A DNA stretch of 64,000 bases. Origin: Globisporangium splendens. Lineage: Eukaryota > Oomycota > Peronosporomycetes > Pythiales > Pythiaceae. The stretch spans positions 372,001 to 436,000 of the forward strand of contig VFIW01000011.1 in the NCBI GenBank assembly GCA_006386115.1. The letters run 5' to 3'. Made by a program: the position numbers and the translations under genes. The notes below the pieces were generated by a model, which made no database searches, was not told where the DNA came from, and was given only the letters and a program-made list of their open reading frames with translations. Numbering within the stretch: position 1 is the stretch's first letter; every line of letters starts with the position of its first letter. Below, one piece after another: positions 1 to 10,088 of the stretch.

Positions 1-1212
1 TTAGTCAGGACGACTGCGAGTCTCTTGGTTACCTAGTGAGACGGCTGCACGGTCCCATCTCATCCGTACCTGCGCGTGCAAACTCGTTCTTCGCTTTCGC
101 AGCATGCTGCTGGAATTTGGAGAAGAGCTCAAGTACCTCGGGTCCTCGCTCCGCTTCCAGTCGTTCCAGTTCCTGGGTAAGAAGAACAGCACAAAGAAGG
201 AAGATTGACTCAGATACCTAGACGACATTTGAGCAAAAGAGAGTGGATGCAATACCTTTCGGATGCGAATACGATCAAAGAGGAGCTTTTCGTTCGACGG
301 ATCTTCGACCCACTCCTGCTGGAAGCGTTTGCAGGTAGCCTTCAGTTGCGGCTTCGTGATCGAAAGCAGCGGACGCACGAGCTTCACCTCGGAACCAACG
401 CTGTCCTGATCATCGTTGTCCTCGTCGCGAACCGCTGCATCAGAGCCAAGTGTTGACACCTTGGCGATCCCAGCGAGCCCATTGATGCCGCTCGCTCGAC
501 CAAGGCGGAAGAGCATCGTCTCCAATTGGTCACCGAGATTGTGTGCCACAAAGAGGCACTTGACGTTCTTCTCGCGACACACCTGCTGCAGCAATGCGTA
601 CCGGTACCGCCGTGCCTCCTCTTGCAACTTGCTCCCACGCGGCTTCACCGGTGGTCGATGCATAGACGACGAAGGTGACGATCGAAATTGCGCATTAATG
701 TCACCGTCTTCCTCATCTTGCGCCCATTCGCATTGCGCGATGACATGCTCAACACCCCATTTGTCCGTCACGATGCGTCCAATGCTCTCGGCTTCTTCCG
801 TGCTCTCGACGCGCAAGCGATGATCGACCGTGATCGCGAGCAGCGGCGTGCGGATGCGCTGCTTCTGCAGGTATTCGCGCAGCAGCAGCAGCAGCGCCAT
901 GCTGTCAGCACCTCCAGAGAACGCTACTGCGATGGGGAATGCTTCGTGCGGGACACCATTGTTTCCTTCGTTGGCGTACAGCGCATGCACTTTTTTCTGC
1001 GAGAGTCCGACTTTCTTCAGCAAACCAGCGAACACGGGCGCTGTCACGTGTGGCAGCTGGGGTGGCATCGCCTTCGAGCCTATAGACATGCTGGTGCTCC
1101 ATGGCTGCCGCAGCAGCAGCGGACGGCGGCAGCTCGCAACGAGCGGCGGTGCGTTCCGCACAAGCATATTGGCAAATGGTGTGCAACATGTGACATCACT
1201 CTGATGGAACAC
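1..1212 (-). CDS. tilS: tRNA(Ile)-lysidine synthase-like protein (TilS), 3' end uncertain or cut by window edge
   Basis: TilS ATP-dependently converts C34 of tRNA-Ile(CAU) to lysidine. The protein shows the PP-loop SGGADS at about residue 100, the downstream VDHRLR motif, and the helical stretch LFVAHNLGDQLETMLFRLGR typical of the family. The N-terminus is rich in Arg/Ser and almost free of acidic residues, which suggests import into mitochondria, where eukaryotic TilS homologues are expected to act. The first exon (1212 down to 256) ends at AAG followed by GTATTG; an 82-nt intron (255-174) ends CTTACCCAG and restores the frame into ELERLEAERG. After that the frame stops at 29, or splices again at the donor GTACGG (69) and continues outside the window. 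The reading through 1 ignores the intron. The family call is strong; the 3' structure is not. Confidence 0.82.
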   Translation of the reverse strand: MFHQSDVTCCTPFANMLVRNAPPLVASCRRPLLLRQPWSTSMSIGSKAMPPQLPHVTAPVFAGLLKKVGLSQKKVHALYANEGNNGVPHEAFPIAVAFSGGADSMALLLLLREYLQKQRIRTPLLAITVDHRLRVESTEEAESIGRIVTDKWGVEHVIAQCEWAQDEEDGDINAQFRSSPSSSMHRPPVKPRGSKLQEEARRYRYALLQQVCREKNVKCLFVAHNLGDQLETMLFRLGRASGINGLAGIAKVSTLGSDAAVRDEDNDDQDSVGSEVKLVRPLLSITKPQLKATCKRFQQEWVEDPSNEKLLFDRIRIRKVLHPLSFAQMSSRYLSQSSFFVLFFLPRNWNDWKRSEDPRYLSSSPNSSSMLRKRRTSLHAQVRMRWDRAAVSLGNQETRSRPD

Positions 1213-1457
1213 ATGTTGCTAACTCAAGAATCGACCGATATGTTTCAAATTGTAACAAACCCAACACATCCTCAGAAACTGAGGACGACATCCTCTCGTA
1301 TTTGTATCGACGCATGCAAAAAATGCAATCGACAATGGCGTGAAGACGCCATCTAGGCTGCATATTCTCAGTTGGCCTACCTGCTCCTGTGCAGCAACCT
1401 GTGTGCACCATTAGACGCAGAGCACGTGTGCACCTGTCTGACTGCTGAGCGCAAACA

Positions 1458-2062
1458 ATGGCGGATGAGCTCGTGAGCAAGAAGCTGGAGCTGCTCGCGG
1501 CGCAACGCGCCAAGGTCGACCGCATCCAGGAGCTCCTCAATGGTGGGCAACCACGCAAACTGCCAAACAACGCATGATCTACTCCCTGTTCTTACGCTGC
1601 TTGCCTCGTGCTAATTACTGCAGGCTCCGGCGGCTTCAATGAGGCGTCGCACAAGACCTGCAAGAACCTGGAAGCCGCGATCACGATGTCCAAGCGGCCG
1701 GGGTACTTCGCGTATTATGAGCAGCCCGACCACCTGCAAGCGCTGGTACGCAGCGGCGAAGTCGCGCGGCTCCAGGAGCAGGTCGTGCAGCTGCAGAAGC
1801 AGATCGACCAGCTCACAGAAAGATCGACAGTGCAAACGTCGCAATATCCCCCATAAATGGTCAGTTGGATAGCGCCAAGCCATCCTCGAGCGTGCACAAC
1901 CTCACGCAATGGTTCGCGACCTATGGCTCCCCCAAGCAAGGCGCGGACTCGGACCAGTACACCAACTTCACGCCTAACAAGAAAGTGTACGGCGGCACGA
2001 GCCACTACGCGGTCTTCCGACCGCAATCGAGCACAATGAAGAAAGGCCGCCTCACGAAATGA
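1458..2062 (+). CDS. Small coiled-coil protein of unknown function, spliced
   Basis: Not recognised. Exon 1 (1458-1542) starts MADELVSKKLELLAAQ; an 81-nt intron (1543-1623, GTGGGC..CTGCAG) joins in phase to exon 2 (1624-1829), which carries a heptad-like coiled coil (VARLQEQVVQLQKQIDQL). The third segment (1865-2062, LDSAKPSSSV to TMKKGRLTK) is in another frame; a GT..AG join at 1830-1864 restores the frame but would be only 35 nt, far below the other introns here, so a small indel is also possible. The predicted product is about 162 aa with no signal peptide or membrane segment. It lies 245 bp from the divergent TilS-like gene and convergent with enolase (150 bp between stops). Confidence 0.6.
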
Positions 2063-2212
2063 CCAAACAAAAGTCTGAATCGGAAGTAAAAAAAGAAAAA
2101 AAGATCAATTGATTTTGCTACTGTGTGACTGTGAACGGCAATGGCTTTCGTCGTCATCGCCATTCTGCATGCGACTTTGTTCTGTGGATCCAACAAATAG
2201 TGTGGCGGTTGC

Positions 2213-3574
2213 TTAGAACGACGCGTACTTGCCGAGCTTCTCGACGTCGCGGAAGTCCGCACCGGCGTATCGAGCCTTGGCGCCGAGCTCTTCCTCAATG
2301 CGCAACAGCTGGTTGTACTTGGCGAGACGCTCCGAACGGCACGGCGCACCCGTCTTGATCTGGCCGGCGCTCAAACCGACCGCCAAGTCGGCGATGAACG
2401 AGTCCTCAGTCTCACCCGAACGGTGCGAGGTCATGATCGCCCACCCGGCCTTCTTGGCCATGGTCACCGCCTCGATACTCTCCGTAATCGAACCGATCTG
2501 GTTCACCTTGAGCAAGAGCGCATTGCACGCCTTCAAGTCAATGGCCTTCTGCACACGCGTTGGGTTCGTGACCGTCAGGTCGTCACCGACGATCTGCACG
2601 TCCTTGCCCACCTTGTCCGTGAACTTGACCCACGACGCCCAGTCGTCCTGGTCAAATGGATCCTCGATCGACACAATCGGGCTCGACTCCTTGCACTTGG
2701 CGATGAAGCTCTCGTACAACTCAATGAGCTTGTCGGCAGGGATCTTGTCCGAGTCCGCGGCGTTTGGGTTCTTGAAGTCCAAGTTGTAGCGAGCATCGTC
2801 CTTGCCAGTGTAGAACTCGGACGCCGCGACATCCATACCGAGACGCACCTTGTCGGTGTAGCCCGACAGCTTGATGGCTTCCTCAATCAGGTCAATGGCT
2901 TCACGGTTTTCCAAAATGTTTGGGGCAAAGCCACCTTCGTCACCGACGGCGGTGGCGTCAAGACCGTAGCGACCCTTGATCACCTTCTTCAGGTTGTGGT
3001 ACACTTCACAGCCAATCTGCATGGCCTCCGAGAAGGACGTGGCACCGACTGGGAGCACCATGAATTCCTGCATCGCGAGCTTGTTGCCGGCGTGCGAGCC
3101 ACCGTTAATGATGTTGAACGATGGCACAGGCAAGCATGGCGATGGGTTGCCAGCGAGGTCAGCAATGTGTTGCCACAATGGCACCTTGCGCGCGGCGGCG
3201 CCGGCCTTGCAGACCGCGAGCGAGACCGCCAAGATGGCGTTCGCACCGAGCTTCTTCTTGCACCAGCCCCATTCGTTCTTCGTGCCGTCCAAGGTCTCGA
3301 CCATGTACTTGTCCAACTCGGATTGCTGGGTCTCGTCCTTGCCAATCAGCGTTGGCGCGATGACCTCGTTCACGTTCTTGACGGCCTGGAGCACGCCCTT
3401 GCCCAAGTACGCCTTGCCGCCGTCGCGGAGCTCAAGCGCCTCGAACTCGCCCGTGGACGCGCCACTCGGCACGGCTGCGCGGAAGAGACCGTGCTCCGTG
3501 GTGAGGTCCACTTCGACGGTCGGGTTGCCGCGCGAGTCAATGATCTGACGAGCCTTGATGGATTGGATTGGCAT
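2213..3574 (-). CDS. ENO: Enolase (2-phospho-D-glycerate hydro-lyase)
   Basis: Interconverts 2-phosphoglycerate and phosphoenolpyruvate in glycolysis. The 453-aa single-exon protein is full length. Visible family features: N-terminal [18 protein letters not shown], the mobile loop SGAST at 37-41, the metal/catalytic region [21 protein letters not shown], the DDLTVTNP segment, and the signature [13 protein letters not shown] followed by SHRSGETED. Residues 101-105 (EWGWC) form the short insert known from plant, apicomplexan and some other protist enolases and absent from animal and yeast enzymes. No targeting extension is seen, so a cytosolic enzyme is expected. A good initiator-like motif lies 120-135 bp upstream. 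Confidence 0.98.
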   Translation of the reverse strand: MPIQSIKARQIIDSRGNPTVEVDLTTEHGLFRAAVPSGASTGEFEALELRDGGKAYLGKGVLQAVKNVNEVIAPTLIGKDETQQSELDKYMVETLDGTKNEWGWCKKKLGANAILAVSLAVCKAGAAARKVPLWQHIADLAGNPSPCLPVPSFNIINGGSHAGNKLAMQEFMVLPVGATSFSEAMQIGCEVYHNLKKVIKGRYGLDATAVGDEGGFAPNILENREAIDLIEEAIKLSGYTDKVRLGMDVAASEFYTGKDDARYNLDFKNPNAADSDKIPADKLIELYESFIAKCKESSPIVSIEDPFDQDDWASWVKFTDKVGKDVQIVGDDLTVTNPTRVQKAIDLKACNALLLKVNQIGSITESIEAVTMAKKAGWAIMTSHRSGETEDSFIADLAVGLSAGQIKTGAPCRSERLAKYNQLLRIEEELGAKARYAGADFRDVEKLGKYASF

Positions 3575-3693
3575 CTTGTCTTAAATGGGGAAGAGGGGGT
3601 GCTGCTGTGCGAGTCGATTGACGAATGAGGCAATGGCCGAAGGAGCTGGAGAGATCTTCTTCTTGAAGGGGGAGAAGGTCAACTTGAGCCGTC

Positions 3694-3709
3694 GAATTGG
3701 GGAATGAAA
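3694..3709 (-). promoter_or_regulatory. Oomycete-type initiator-like motif upstream of enolase
   Basis: On the minus strand the sequence TTTCATTCCCCAATTC closely matches the published oomycete initiator core GCTCATTYYNCAWTTT. It would give an enolase 5' UTR of roughly 120-130 nt. Match by eye only. Confidence 0.5.
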
Positions 3710-4855
3710 CCAAAGTGCCACCTAGATCTCGTCACGGGACACTATTGCCTGATTTTGGTGTCAGAATAGTGTGTCAAACACCATTCTGGAGTCGTTTTCT
3801 GCTTGGGTGTCGGGTGAGAGAGATGGGTGGAGGGAGAGTCGCAGAGATACGCGGCACGTGGTCCTCATCTCGTCTCTCCTCCTCAGCCGCAGGTTTGATT
3901 GCGCTTGCGCTGTTTGGATCTTTGTATTGCGGCAGTGGAAGCGAGCCAAATACGTATGGAAGGCGTGGGCTGCTGGTGGCAGTAGAAACACGTGTTTGTG
4001 TTTGCTGTGTGTGTGTGTTGCTGGATTGATTAGAATCTCGCACAATGCAGGACTGCGCTGCAACACGAAACGGGAGGAATTAAAAACGGGACACGTGAGA
4101 TTGACGGTGGCGAGACAAAGACGCGAGCGCTCGTCACTTCAGTGCCGCCAGATCAGAAAGTGTCGTTTGTGGCTGCATGTGCATGTGGTCGAGTAGATTC
4201 GTTTACTTTGGCATGGTGCTGAATGACTTGTATGCGGCAGCATGCAGCCAGTCCGCATGTTTGTATGACGATGCATCTCTCTCTATGCCAAAGGTTCGCC
4301 GAGTATTATAATCGATGCCCAAGTTCCCCGGCATTGCGCGTTGACGACTTGCATGCAGTCGTTGAAACATCCGAGGATACAATTTGCGTGAAACCATTTT
4401 GCAGCAAGACTCGCTACAGAATATGACACACGAACCGCGTGGCAGAATGCACCGCTGTGGCAGTGACGTGGCTGCTCCCAATCCCCCATGCAGCAAACGA
4501 CCAAGCAGACCTCGGTACAAAAAATGAATGACACAGAAACAACCGATGTGTGTGACATCACGCACCTTTGCTGCCAGCAGTACTTTACCGGTATGTTGCA
4601 CCAACAGATGTATTTAACCCACCCACCCATTCATCCAAAACGTAATAATCCAAGAAACCACACAATAAGAAATCACATCATTCACACAAGATTCGAGAAC
4701 AGTTCAATGGGTTGAATGGGTCTTGGGTCGTCCATCCATTTTCCATCAGCCAGCTTCAAAGTCGGTTGGTTGGCTTGAGGCGACGCGGCCGCTCAGTCCA
4801 TTGCCGCACCAGTCAGTCAGCCCCACACTCACTCACTTTAGCAATCGAGAGCATC
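3710..4855. other. Intergenic region between divergent enolase and NPL-FKBP genes
   Basis: About 1.1 kb. Open frames here are short and lack family motifs or the codon bias of neighbouring genes. It presumably holds two divergent promoters. Poly-pyrimidine and GTGT-rich tracts occur near 4000-4025. Nothing else is supported. Confidence 0.5.
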
Positions 4856-6070
4856 ATGGCGAAAGGGAACAAGAACAGCAACCAGAACAAGAGCGCCGCC
4901 CCGGCTCCAGCTGAGAAGAAGGCAGCGCCGAAGACCCAGGAGGTCGTGGCCGTGCCCGGTTTCTTCGGTCACGTCGTGGCGCCCGGCCAGACGCTGCAGT
5001 GGGCCAACGAGGTCGAGGAGTTCGTGCTGCAGCTCAACTCGGCTGCGCTCGACGCCAAGGCCGTCACCGGCCGCTCGACGCTCTACGTGCTCGCCAAGGA
5101 GTCCAAGATCGCGCTCTGCACGCTCTCGACCGAAGGTAAAGAACAGTGGTCTCTGAACCAGACGTTCACGCCTCTGGACGGCGAGATCGCGTTTGTGGTC
5201 GAAGGCGCGAACGCCATCCACCTCACGGGGTTCATTGAGGTCCAGGACGACGAGGACGACGATGACGAGCACGACTACGATGGATACTGTGAGTCCCACG
5301 ACGGCGAGCACCCAGACGACGACGGCTCAGACTCGATGGACGATGACGAAGAGATGATGGTGTTTGGCGACCAATCCGACTCGGATGATGAGGAGGAGGA
5401 CGAGGAGGAAGACAGCGAAGGACGCTTTGAAGTGATCGAGGAGCGTGTCCACGGCGACGCGCGAGCGAAGAAGGAGGCCAAGAAGGAAGCTTCGCCAGCC
5501 ACCACGAAGGCAGCTGCCAAGAAGGGTGCTGCTCCTGCGCCAGCTAAGAAGGAGGCTGCTAAGAAGGGCGCCTCTCCTGCGCCAGCTAAGAAGGAAGCTG
5601 CTGCGGCCCCTGCCAAGGAGACGCCATCCAAGAACGACAAGAAGGTCGCGGAGAAGATCGCCGAGTTGACTGCGGCATCGAACGCGAACAAGAAGCGTCC
5701 GGCGCCTTCGGAGTCCCAGGATGTGCCAAAGAAGGCCAAGAACTCGCGCTTGTACAAGGGTGTGACCATTGAGGAGCACGCCGTGGGTAAGGGTCAAGTG
5801 GTGCAAAAGGGTCGCAAGGTGAGCATCCTGTACAAGGGGCGCCTGGAGAACGGCAAGCAATTCGACGCGAACCAGAACCGCAAGAAGCCGTTCTCGTTCC
5901 GCCACGGCATCGGCGACGTCATCAAGGGCATGGACATCGGTATCGAGGGGATGCGATCGGGCGGCAAGCGCACGATCCTGATCCCGTCCAAGCTCGGGTA
6001 CGGTAAGGCTGGCGCGGGACCAGACATTCCTGGCAACGCCAACCTGATCTTTGATATTGAAATGCTATAG
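4856..6070 (+). CDS. Nucleoplasmin-like/FKBP-type peptidyl-prolyl isomerase
   Basis: A 404-aa, single-exon protein of the nuclear Fpr3/Fpr4-FKBP39 type, a histone chaperone with prolyl isomerase activity. Order: basic N-terminus; nucleoplasmin-like beta domain (FFGHVVAPGQTLQW to about residue 120); a long Asp/Glu-rich tract (about 125-200); Lys/Ala-rich repeats of the APAKKEAAKKGA type (about 205-260); and a C-terminal FKBP domain (VSILYKGRLENGKQFDAN, FRHGIGDVIKGMDIGIEGM, IPSKLGYG) ending in FDIEML. I chose the ATG at 4856 (MAKGNKNSN) because translation from the first in-frame ATG (4712) adds a 48-aa extension unlike the family. Nuclear or nucleolar location is inferred from the composition. 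Confidence 0.93.
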   Translation: MAKGNKNSNQNKSAAPAPAEKKAAPKTQEVVAVPGFFGHVVAPGQTLQWANEVEEFVLQLNSAALDAKAVTGRSTLYVLAKESKIALCTLSTEGKEQWSLNQTFTPLDGEIAFVVEGANAIHLTGFIEVQDDEDDDDEHDYDGYCESHDGEHPDDDGSDSMDDDEEMMVFGDQSDSDDEEEDEEEDSEGRFEVIEERVHGDARAKKEAKKEASPATTKAAAKKGAAPAPAKKEAAKKGASPAPAKKEAAAAPAKETPSKNDKKVAEKIAELTAASNANKKRPAPSESQDVPKKAKNSRLYKGVTIEEHAVGKGQVVQKGRKVSILYKGRLENGKQFDANQNRKKPFSFRHGIGDVIKGMDIGIEGMRSGGKRTILIPSKLGYGKAGAGPDIPGNANLIFDIEML

Positions 6071-6219
6071 ATTCCATACATGTATTCAAACTAAAGAAAA
6101 CCTTTGTTTCAAAAAAACAATAACGGATGGTTGCTATGCATTCATATAAATATGCACTTGTAGGATATACAATGGCTCTGTAAGTAGCTCTTGGTCTGGA
6201 TTGGAGAGCTCGCCTTCAT

Positions 6220-6504
6220 TTACTTCATCACGAGCGAGAAGACGAACGAGTCCAGATCGTTGCGTTGGCGCTCCTGCTGCCGCAGGAACAGCGTGCACTC
6301 GTCGCTGATGTTGAGCTCTTGGACCTCGCATCTGGGGTCTTCGTGCGGATTCCTATGGCATTTGCCATTTATCCGCGTTTGAGTGGCTGGGAGCGGCGAG
6401 CTACTGGCGGACGATGCAGGCGCTCGAGCAGCACGCGCTGCAGGAGATGACCGCATGTGGTGCCACCAGTCAACGAGCTCTCGGACTCCGAGGTTATGCG
6501 GCAT
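6220..6504 (-). CDS. Possible small protein antisense to the start of the LpxL-like gene
   Basis: The 3' half (codons from about 6330 down to the stop at 6220) has strong G/C-ending codon bias and a natural-looking acidic/hydrophobic peptide (EVQELNISDECTLFLRQQER). The full open frame is 94 aa and contains one C-x9-C pair (CHRNPHEDPRC). It overlaps the first exon of the LpxL-like gene head to head by about 90 bp, so the 5' end may be wrong or an upstream exon may exist. It is tail to tail with the FKBP gene. Function unknown. Confidence 0.35.
   Translation of the reverse strand: MPHNLGVRELVDWWHHMRSSPAARAARAPASSASSSPLPATQTRINGKCHRNPHEDPRCEVQELNISDECTLFLRQQERQRNDLDSFVFSLVMK
6357..6372 (+). promoter_or_regulatory. 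Initiator-like motif upstream of LpxL-like gene
   Basis: GGCATTTGCCATTTAT matches the oomycete Inr core CATTYNNCAWTT and lies about 42-57 bp before the proposed ATG at 6414, supporting that start. Confidence 0.45.
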
Positions 6505-7903
6505 GGGCGAGTGTGAGGGGCGTGCAGTGGGTGGCGCGGTGGCTGCCGGAACGCGAGTTGCTCAGGGGTGCGACGGTGCTTGGGTACTTTTTCTATTATG
6601 GTGCGTTGCTTTGTTTGACAAGAAGCCGAACTTCAGACTCCCATCGTGGAGGAGGGAGCACGCGCGCTCCCGTTGTGTAGATGCGTCGTTATGTCGTCGG
6701 TTTTCACACGAAGGGAGGGAATCTGGTCCCGTTCCATGGCTATGATGCCATTTGGGCTGGCTTCTCCTTGTCGCACACAGTAACCATCTCTATCGTGTCT
6801 TTGTATCCTAAATGATGATGCTGGGCATATAGTCGTGCAGTACCGCCGGGAAGTTGTAGAGACACGACTCGCGACGGCGCTGCCTCATGTCGATGCCGCC
6901 GAGCGGCGCCGCATCGCGCGCAACGCGTACGTGAATCTCGGGCTCTCGCTGCTCTGGTTCCTGCGGCTCCCGCCGTCTTCTGTGAGCGGGCGGCGCCATG
7001 CGATCGACGAGCTCATAGACGTGGAGGGAAGCGAATCGCTATTCGAAGGCAATGCGATCGTCACCACCGGCCATGTCGGTACGGAAATGGCGTAAATGCA
7101 CTGCGAGATGCTGTCTCTGTCCGTCTAACGTGTGTGTCTACTATGGACTGCAGGCATGTGGGAACTCCTTCCGTTGGCGTTCTCGAGTCCACAATACGAG
7201 CAGTGGATCGTCTATCGGCCTCTGCATCAACCGACAGTGAATGCGTTGGTCAACGACATGCGGCATGGCGACCAGCGACACCTTGTTCCAGTATGAACGT
7301 GCTATCTCAAGTCTTTCCCAATGTGTGGCCGAGCCCAGCTATAAATTAACCTTTGTTGTGGTATCTGTTGCGCAGGACAAACGCTGCTTTCAGCTCCTTT
7401 GTGACGTGCTCGCAAAAAAATCACAGACACCATCGTCTCCATCACAACAAATTGTGGGAATTGTCGCCGACCAACGCGCCAAAGATCCAAACACCCGCGT
7501 GGGAGTGCGCTTTCTGGGTCAGCGCACGTATTTCCCAAGTGGCGCGGCTCGTCTTCACCTCCACGCACCCAATGCAATGCTTCTGTTTGCGACGTTGTTG
7601 CACAACCACGACTTTTATCGGTCTCCAGCGAGCGCAGCATCGGCGAAGCCGTTCCGACTGCATGTCCGTCAGGTGCGTAGCAGTCAGTTTATGACCGGCA
7701 AGGCACTAAACCCTGTCCTTCTTATCACGATCTCCATTCTTGCTATCGTCATCTTGCAGATCTCTTATCCACGCCTAGAGAGCGATGAATCTCCTCAGAC
7801 AGTAGTGGATCGAGTCACGCAAATGTATGCGGATTTGCTGCAAGAAGTGGTGCTGCAGCACCCAGAGCAGTATCTTTGGATGCATGATCTGTGGAAAGAA
7901 TAA
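6414..7903 (+). CDS. LpxL/HtrB-like lipid A acyltransferase family protein (five exons)
   Basis: Proposed exons 6414-6600, 6833-7078, 7154-7290, 7376-7672 and 7760-7903 join in frame to 336 aa. Splicing at 7078/7154 creates TTGHVGMWELLPLAF, which contains the HX4E catalytic motif (H, then E five residues on) of bacterial lipid A late acyltransferases. Other family hallmarks follow: IVYRPLHQPTVNALVNDMR, then IVGIVADQR and VGVRFLGQRTYFPSGAARLH, like the DQ..G...FFG block. The N-terminal WLPERELLRGATVLGYFFYY resembles the membrane-proximal helix of the family. Introns are 75-87 nt except the first (232 nt). The last intron is 87 nt and open, so an unspliced reading runs through it. Substrate is unknown; oomycetes are not known to make lipid A. 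An AGPAT-like LPLAT is a less likely alternative. Confidence 0.78.
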
Positions 7904-8091
7904 TGAGTCAAAGTGAGTAGCACCATGTTTGGTGCGTGAGAACCCGAGAGTATTCACGCACCAAGCAGAAACCAAATTGAGAAAAATGCCAGACCTGTTT
8001 TCACATGCTGGCTGGACATTTGCAGTGCTGCAATGGACGACCCTAGCAGTACGACGCACTCAAGCTACCTCTTTCGCACTGGAGAGTTTCT

Positions 8092-9666
8092 TTACAGTTC
8101 GTCCTTGTCGCCACCGGCACCGAGAATTTCGCTCAGGATGTCGTCGTCGTCTTCGTCTTCGATCACTTCCACCTTGGCGTCCTCGCCGTTCCATGGCTCG
8201 ACCGTGGCGAGCTTCGGGAACTCGTCGAAGCCGGTCGTGGTCTCCTTGCCCTGGAGCACACCCTGCAAGAACGAAGCGATCGCATCGGACGAGAACGCAC
8301 CGCGCTGCACCACGAAGCGCTTGCGGTCCAAATTGATCGCGACCACCGAAGGGTAACCGAACGTCAAGTCAAATTGGTTCTCAAACGCCACTTGGTCACC
8401 GCCCTGGATCCAGCCAAACTTGAATGGCTTGCCACGCACCAACTTGGCGGCATCTCCCAGCGTGCTCAAGTACGCTTCACGGCCCGCTTTACCGCTTTCT
8501 GTGAGGTGTGGAAGCACAGCGAGCACGCAGCTCGACTTGCCACTGCAAAAGTCCGTGAGCACGTCGGCAGAGTACAACTCCTTGATCTTAAGCCCGCCGC
8601 CGAGCTTTTCGAGCGCTTGGAGTGCGTACGAAGTGATGCCAGACGCAGTTCGAGCACCCTGGTAGTCCTGAGCGTCGCTTGCCGAAGACGCACTTGGTCC
8701 AAAGACCTTGATAGTCGGGAACCCACGGATGCCGTACTCAGCAGCCTTTTGCTCATGCGCAGTCGCATCTAAAGCACCAAGCTTCACAGCACCCTTCAAG
8801 TCCGACGCAGCTTGCTCCCACTCAGGAGCCAAAGCCTTGCAGTGACCGCACCATGGAGCGTAAAACTCGACAAGCCAGACATCTCCGCTGTTCAAGACAA
8901 GATCGTCAAAGTTGTCGTCCGTGAGCGTCACGACATCGCTGTTGGACGCCTTCGATCCCTTGTTCGAAGACGACGACGGCTTCTTCTTGCTACCCGCCGA
9001 ACCAGAGTTCTTCGTAGCTCCTCCAGAGAGACGCGCCTTCACGATCTTTCTCGACTCTGCGATGGCAGCGTCGACGATGCCCTGCGCAGTACGCTGGCCT
9101 TGGTAGTCCGTTGGTTTCTTCTTGTTCTCACCGAAGATCTTGATCGTTGGGAAACCTTGCACACCGAATTGAGCAGCCAGATCTTTGTGCTGATCACAGT
9201 CGACTAAATGACGCAATTTACACACAATAGGCATTCATTAGATCAACACGCGCGAAGGGAACAGAAAGCAATACACCAAACAAAGCACCATGACTTGCCA
9301 GCAGCAACGTTCACGACGCCATCCAAGGCTTTGGCAGCTTTCTTCCACTCCGGCGCCAGGTTCTTGCAGTGGCCACACCACGGCGCGTAAAACTCAACCA
9401 ACCACACACCCGAATCTTTCTACAGCGCATAACCGCACACAGCGGACACACGAATCCAAATCACAGCAAACGTAAGCATCGCCAACAGTGTCTTCTTCAC
9501 TACAGGACATGAAGAGCTGCATACACACCTGCATCTCACGAATGCCTTTCGCGTCGAGGAGCTTCACAGGACCCTTGCTGCTGTACATTGCGTGCGCATT
9601 GGACACCAAACACAGCAGCATGGCTGCCACCAGCACCGCCATACTCGTCATCTTGTTGATCGCCAT
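8092..9666 (-). CDS. Protein disulfide isomerase, P5/PDIA6-like, with KDEL tail
   Basis: Oxidoreductase of the ER lumen. Exons 9666-9529, 9419-9299 and 9203-8092 give about 456 aa. Exon 1 encodes a signal peptide ([20 protein letters not shown]); exon 2 the first thioredoxin site [16 protein letters not shown]; exon 3 the second [16 protein letters not shown], both followed by GFPTIK, then a non-catalytic C-terminal domain, an acidic tail and the retention signal KDEL. Domain order a0-a-b fits PDIA6/P5. Intron 1 (9528-9420) is GT-AG. Intron 2 (9298-9204) is GC-AG: the donor CTG|GCAAGT and acceptor TTTAG give [14 protein letters not shown] with no frame error. An in-frame ATG farther upstream (9822) is less likely because it precedes a non-signal sequence. 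Confidence 0.95.
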
Positions 9667-10088
9667 GGCTTCCTTTCCTTTGCTTTCGTGTCTTTCGGCA
9701 AAGGTTCCAATGAGGCTGCCATTATGACTCTTGTGTTCCTCATTCAGTGGCCACGTGGACGGCTCTCGGATTGGCTGAAATGGTTGAACCGCCACCGTTC
9801 TAGAAAGCTGCTCAGACTTCAAGGTCGCTCCACACAGTGTTCCACACTGGAAATGCTGTGGGGCGTGCTACAATGGCGTTCACTTAAACGGGAGTTGAAG
9901 TAGAGTGATGGTCGCATTTTTGGCACGCATTGCGGTACTGTGACGCAACGGAACTGTGAGCGTGGAGGGTAAATAGGCATGCATGCGCTGCATTGGATCG
10001 CGTGGTGCGGCAAGAAGACACGAAGCGTCGGTGATAGACAACATCTGCGCGACGTGCTGGTGGACCAGCTGAGGAAAGAAATCTCTCT
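9667..10088. other. Short region between PDI gene and the channel gene
   Basis: About 420 bp. It should contain the PDI promoter. No exon encoding the missing channel domains (domain I and most of domain II) could be found here; open frames such as the one from 9979 have no channel-like helices. Confidence 0.5.

Noticed and set aside
2423..3628. Long plus-strand frame (401 aa) opposite enolase
   Set aside because: Shadow of the enolase codon bias; no start context or family motif, and enolase is certain.
6134..6331. 65-aa minus frame ending near 6134
   Set aside because: Different frame from the better coding-like 6220-6504 reading; no codon bias.
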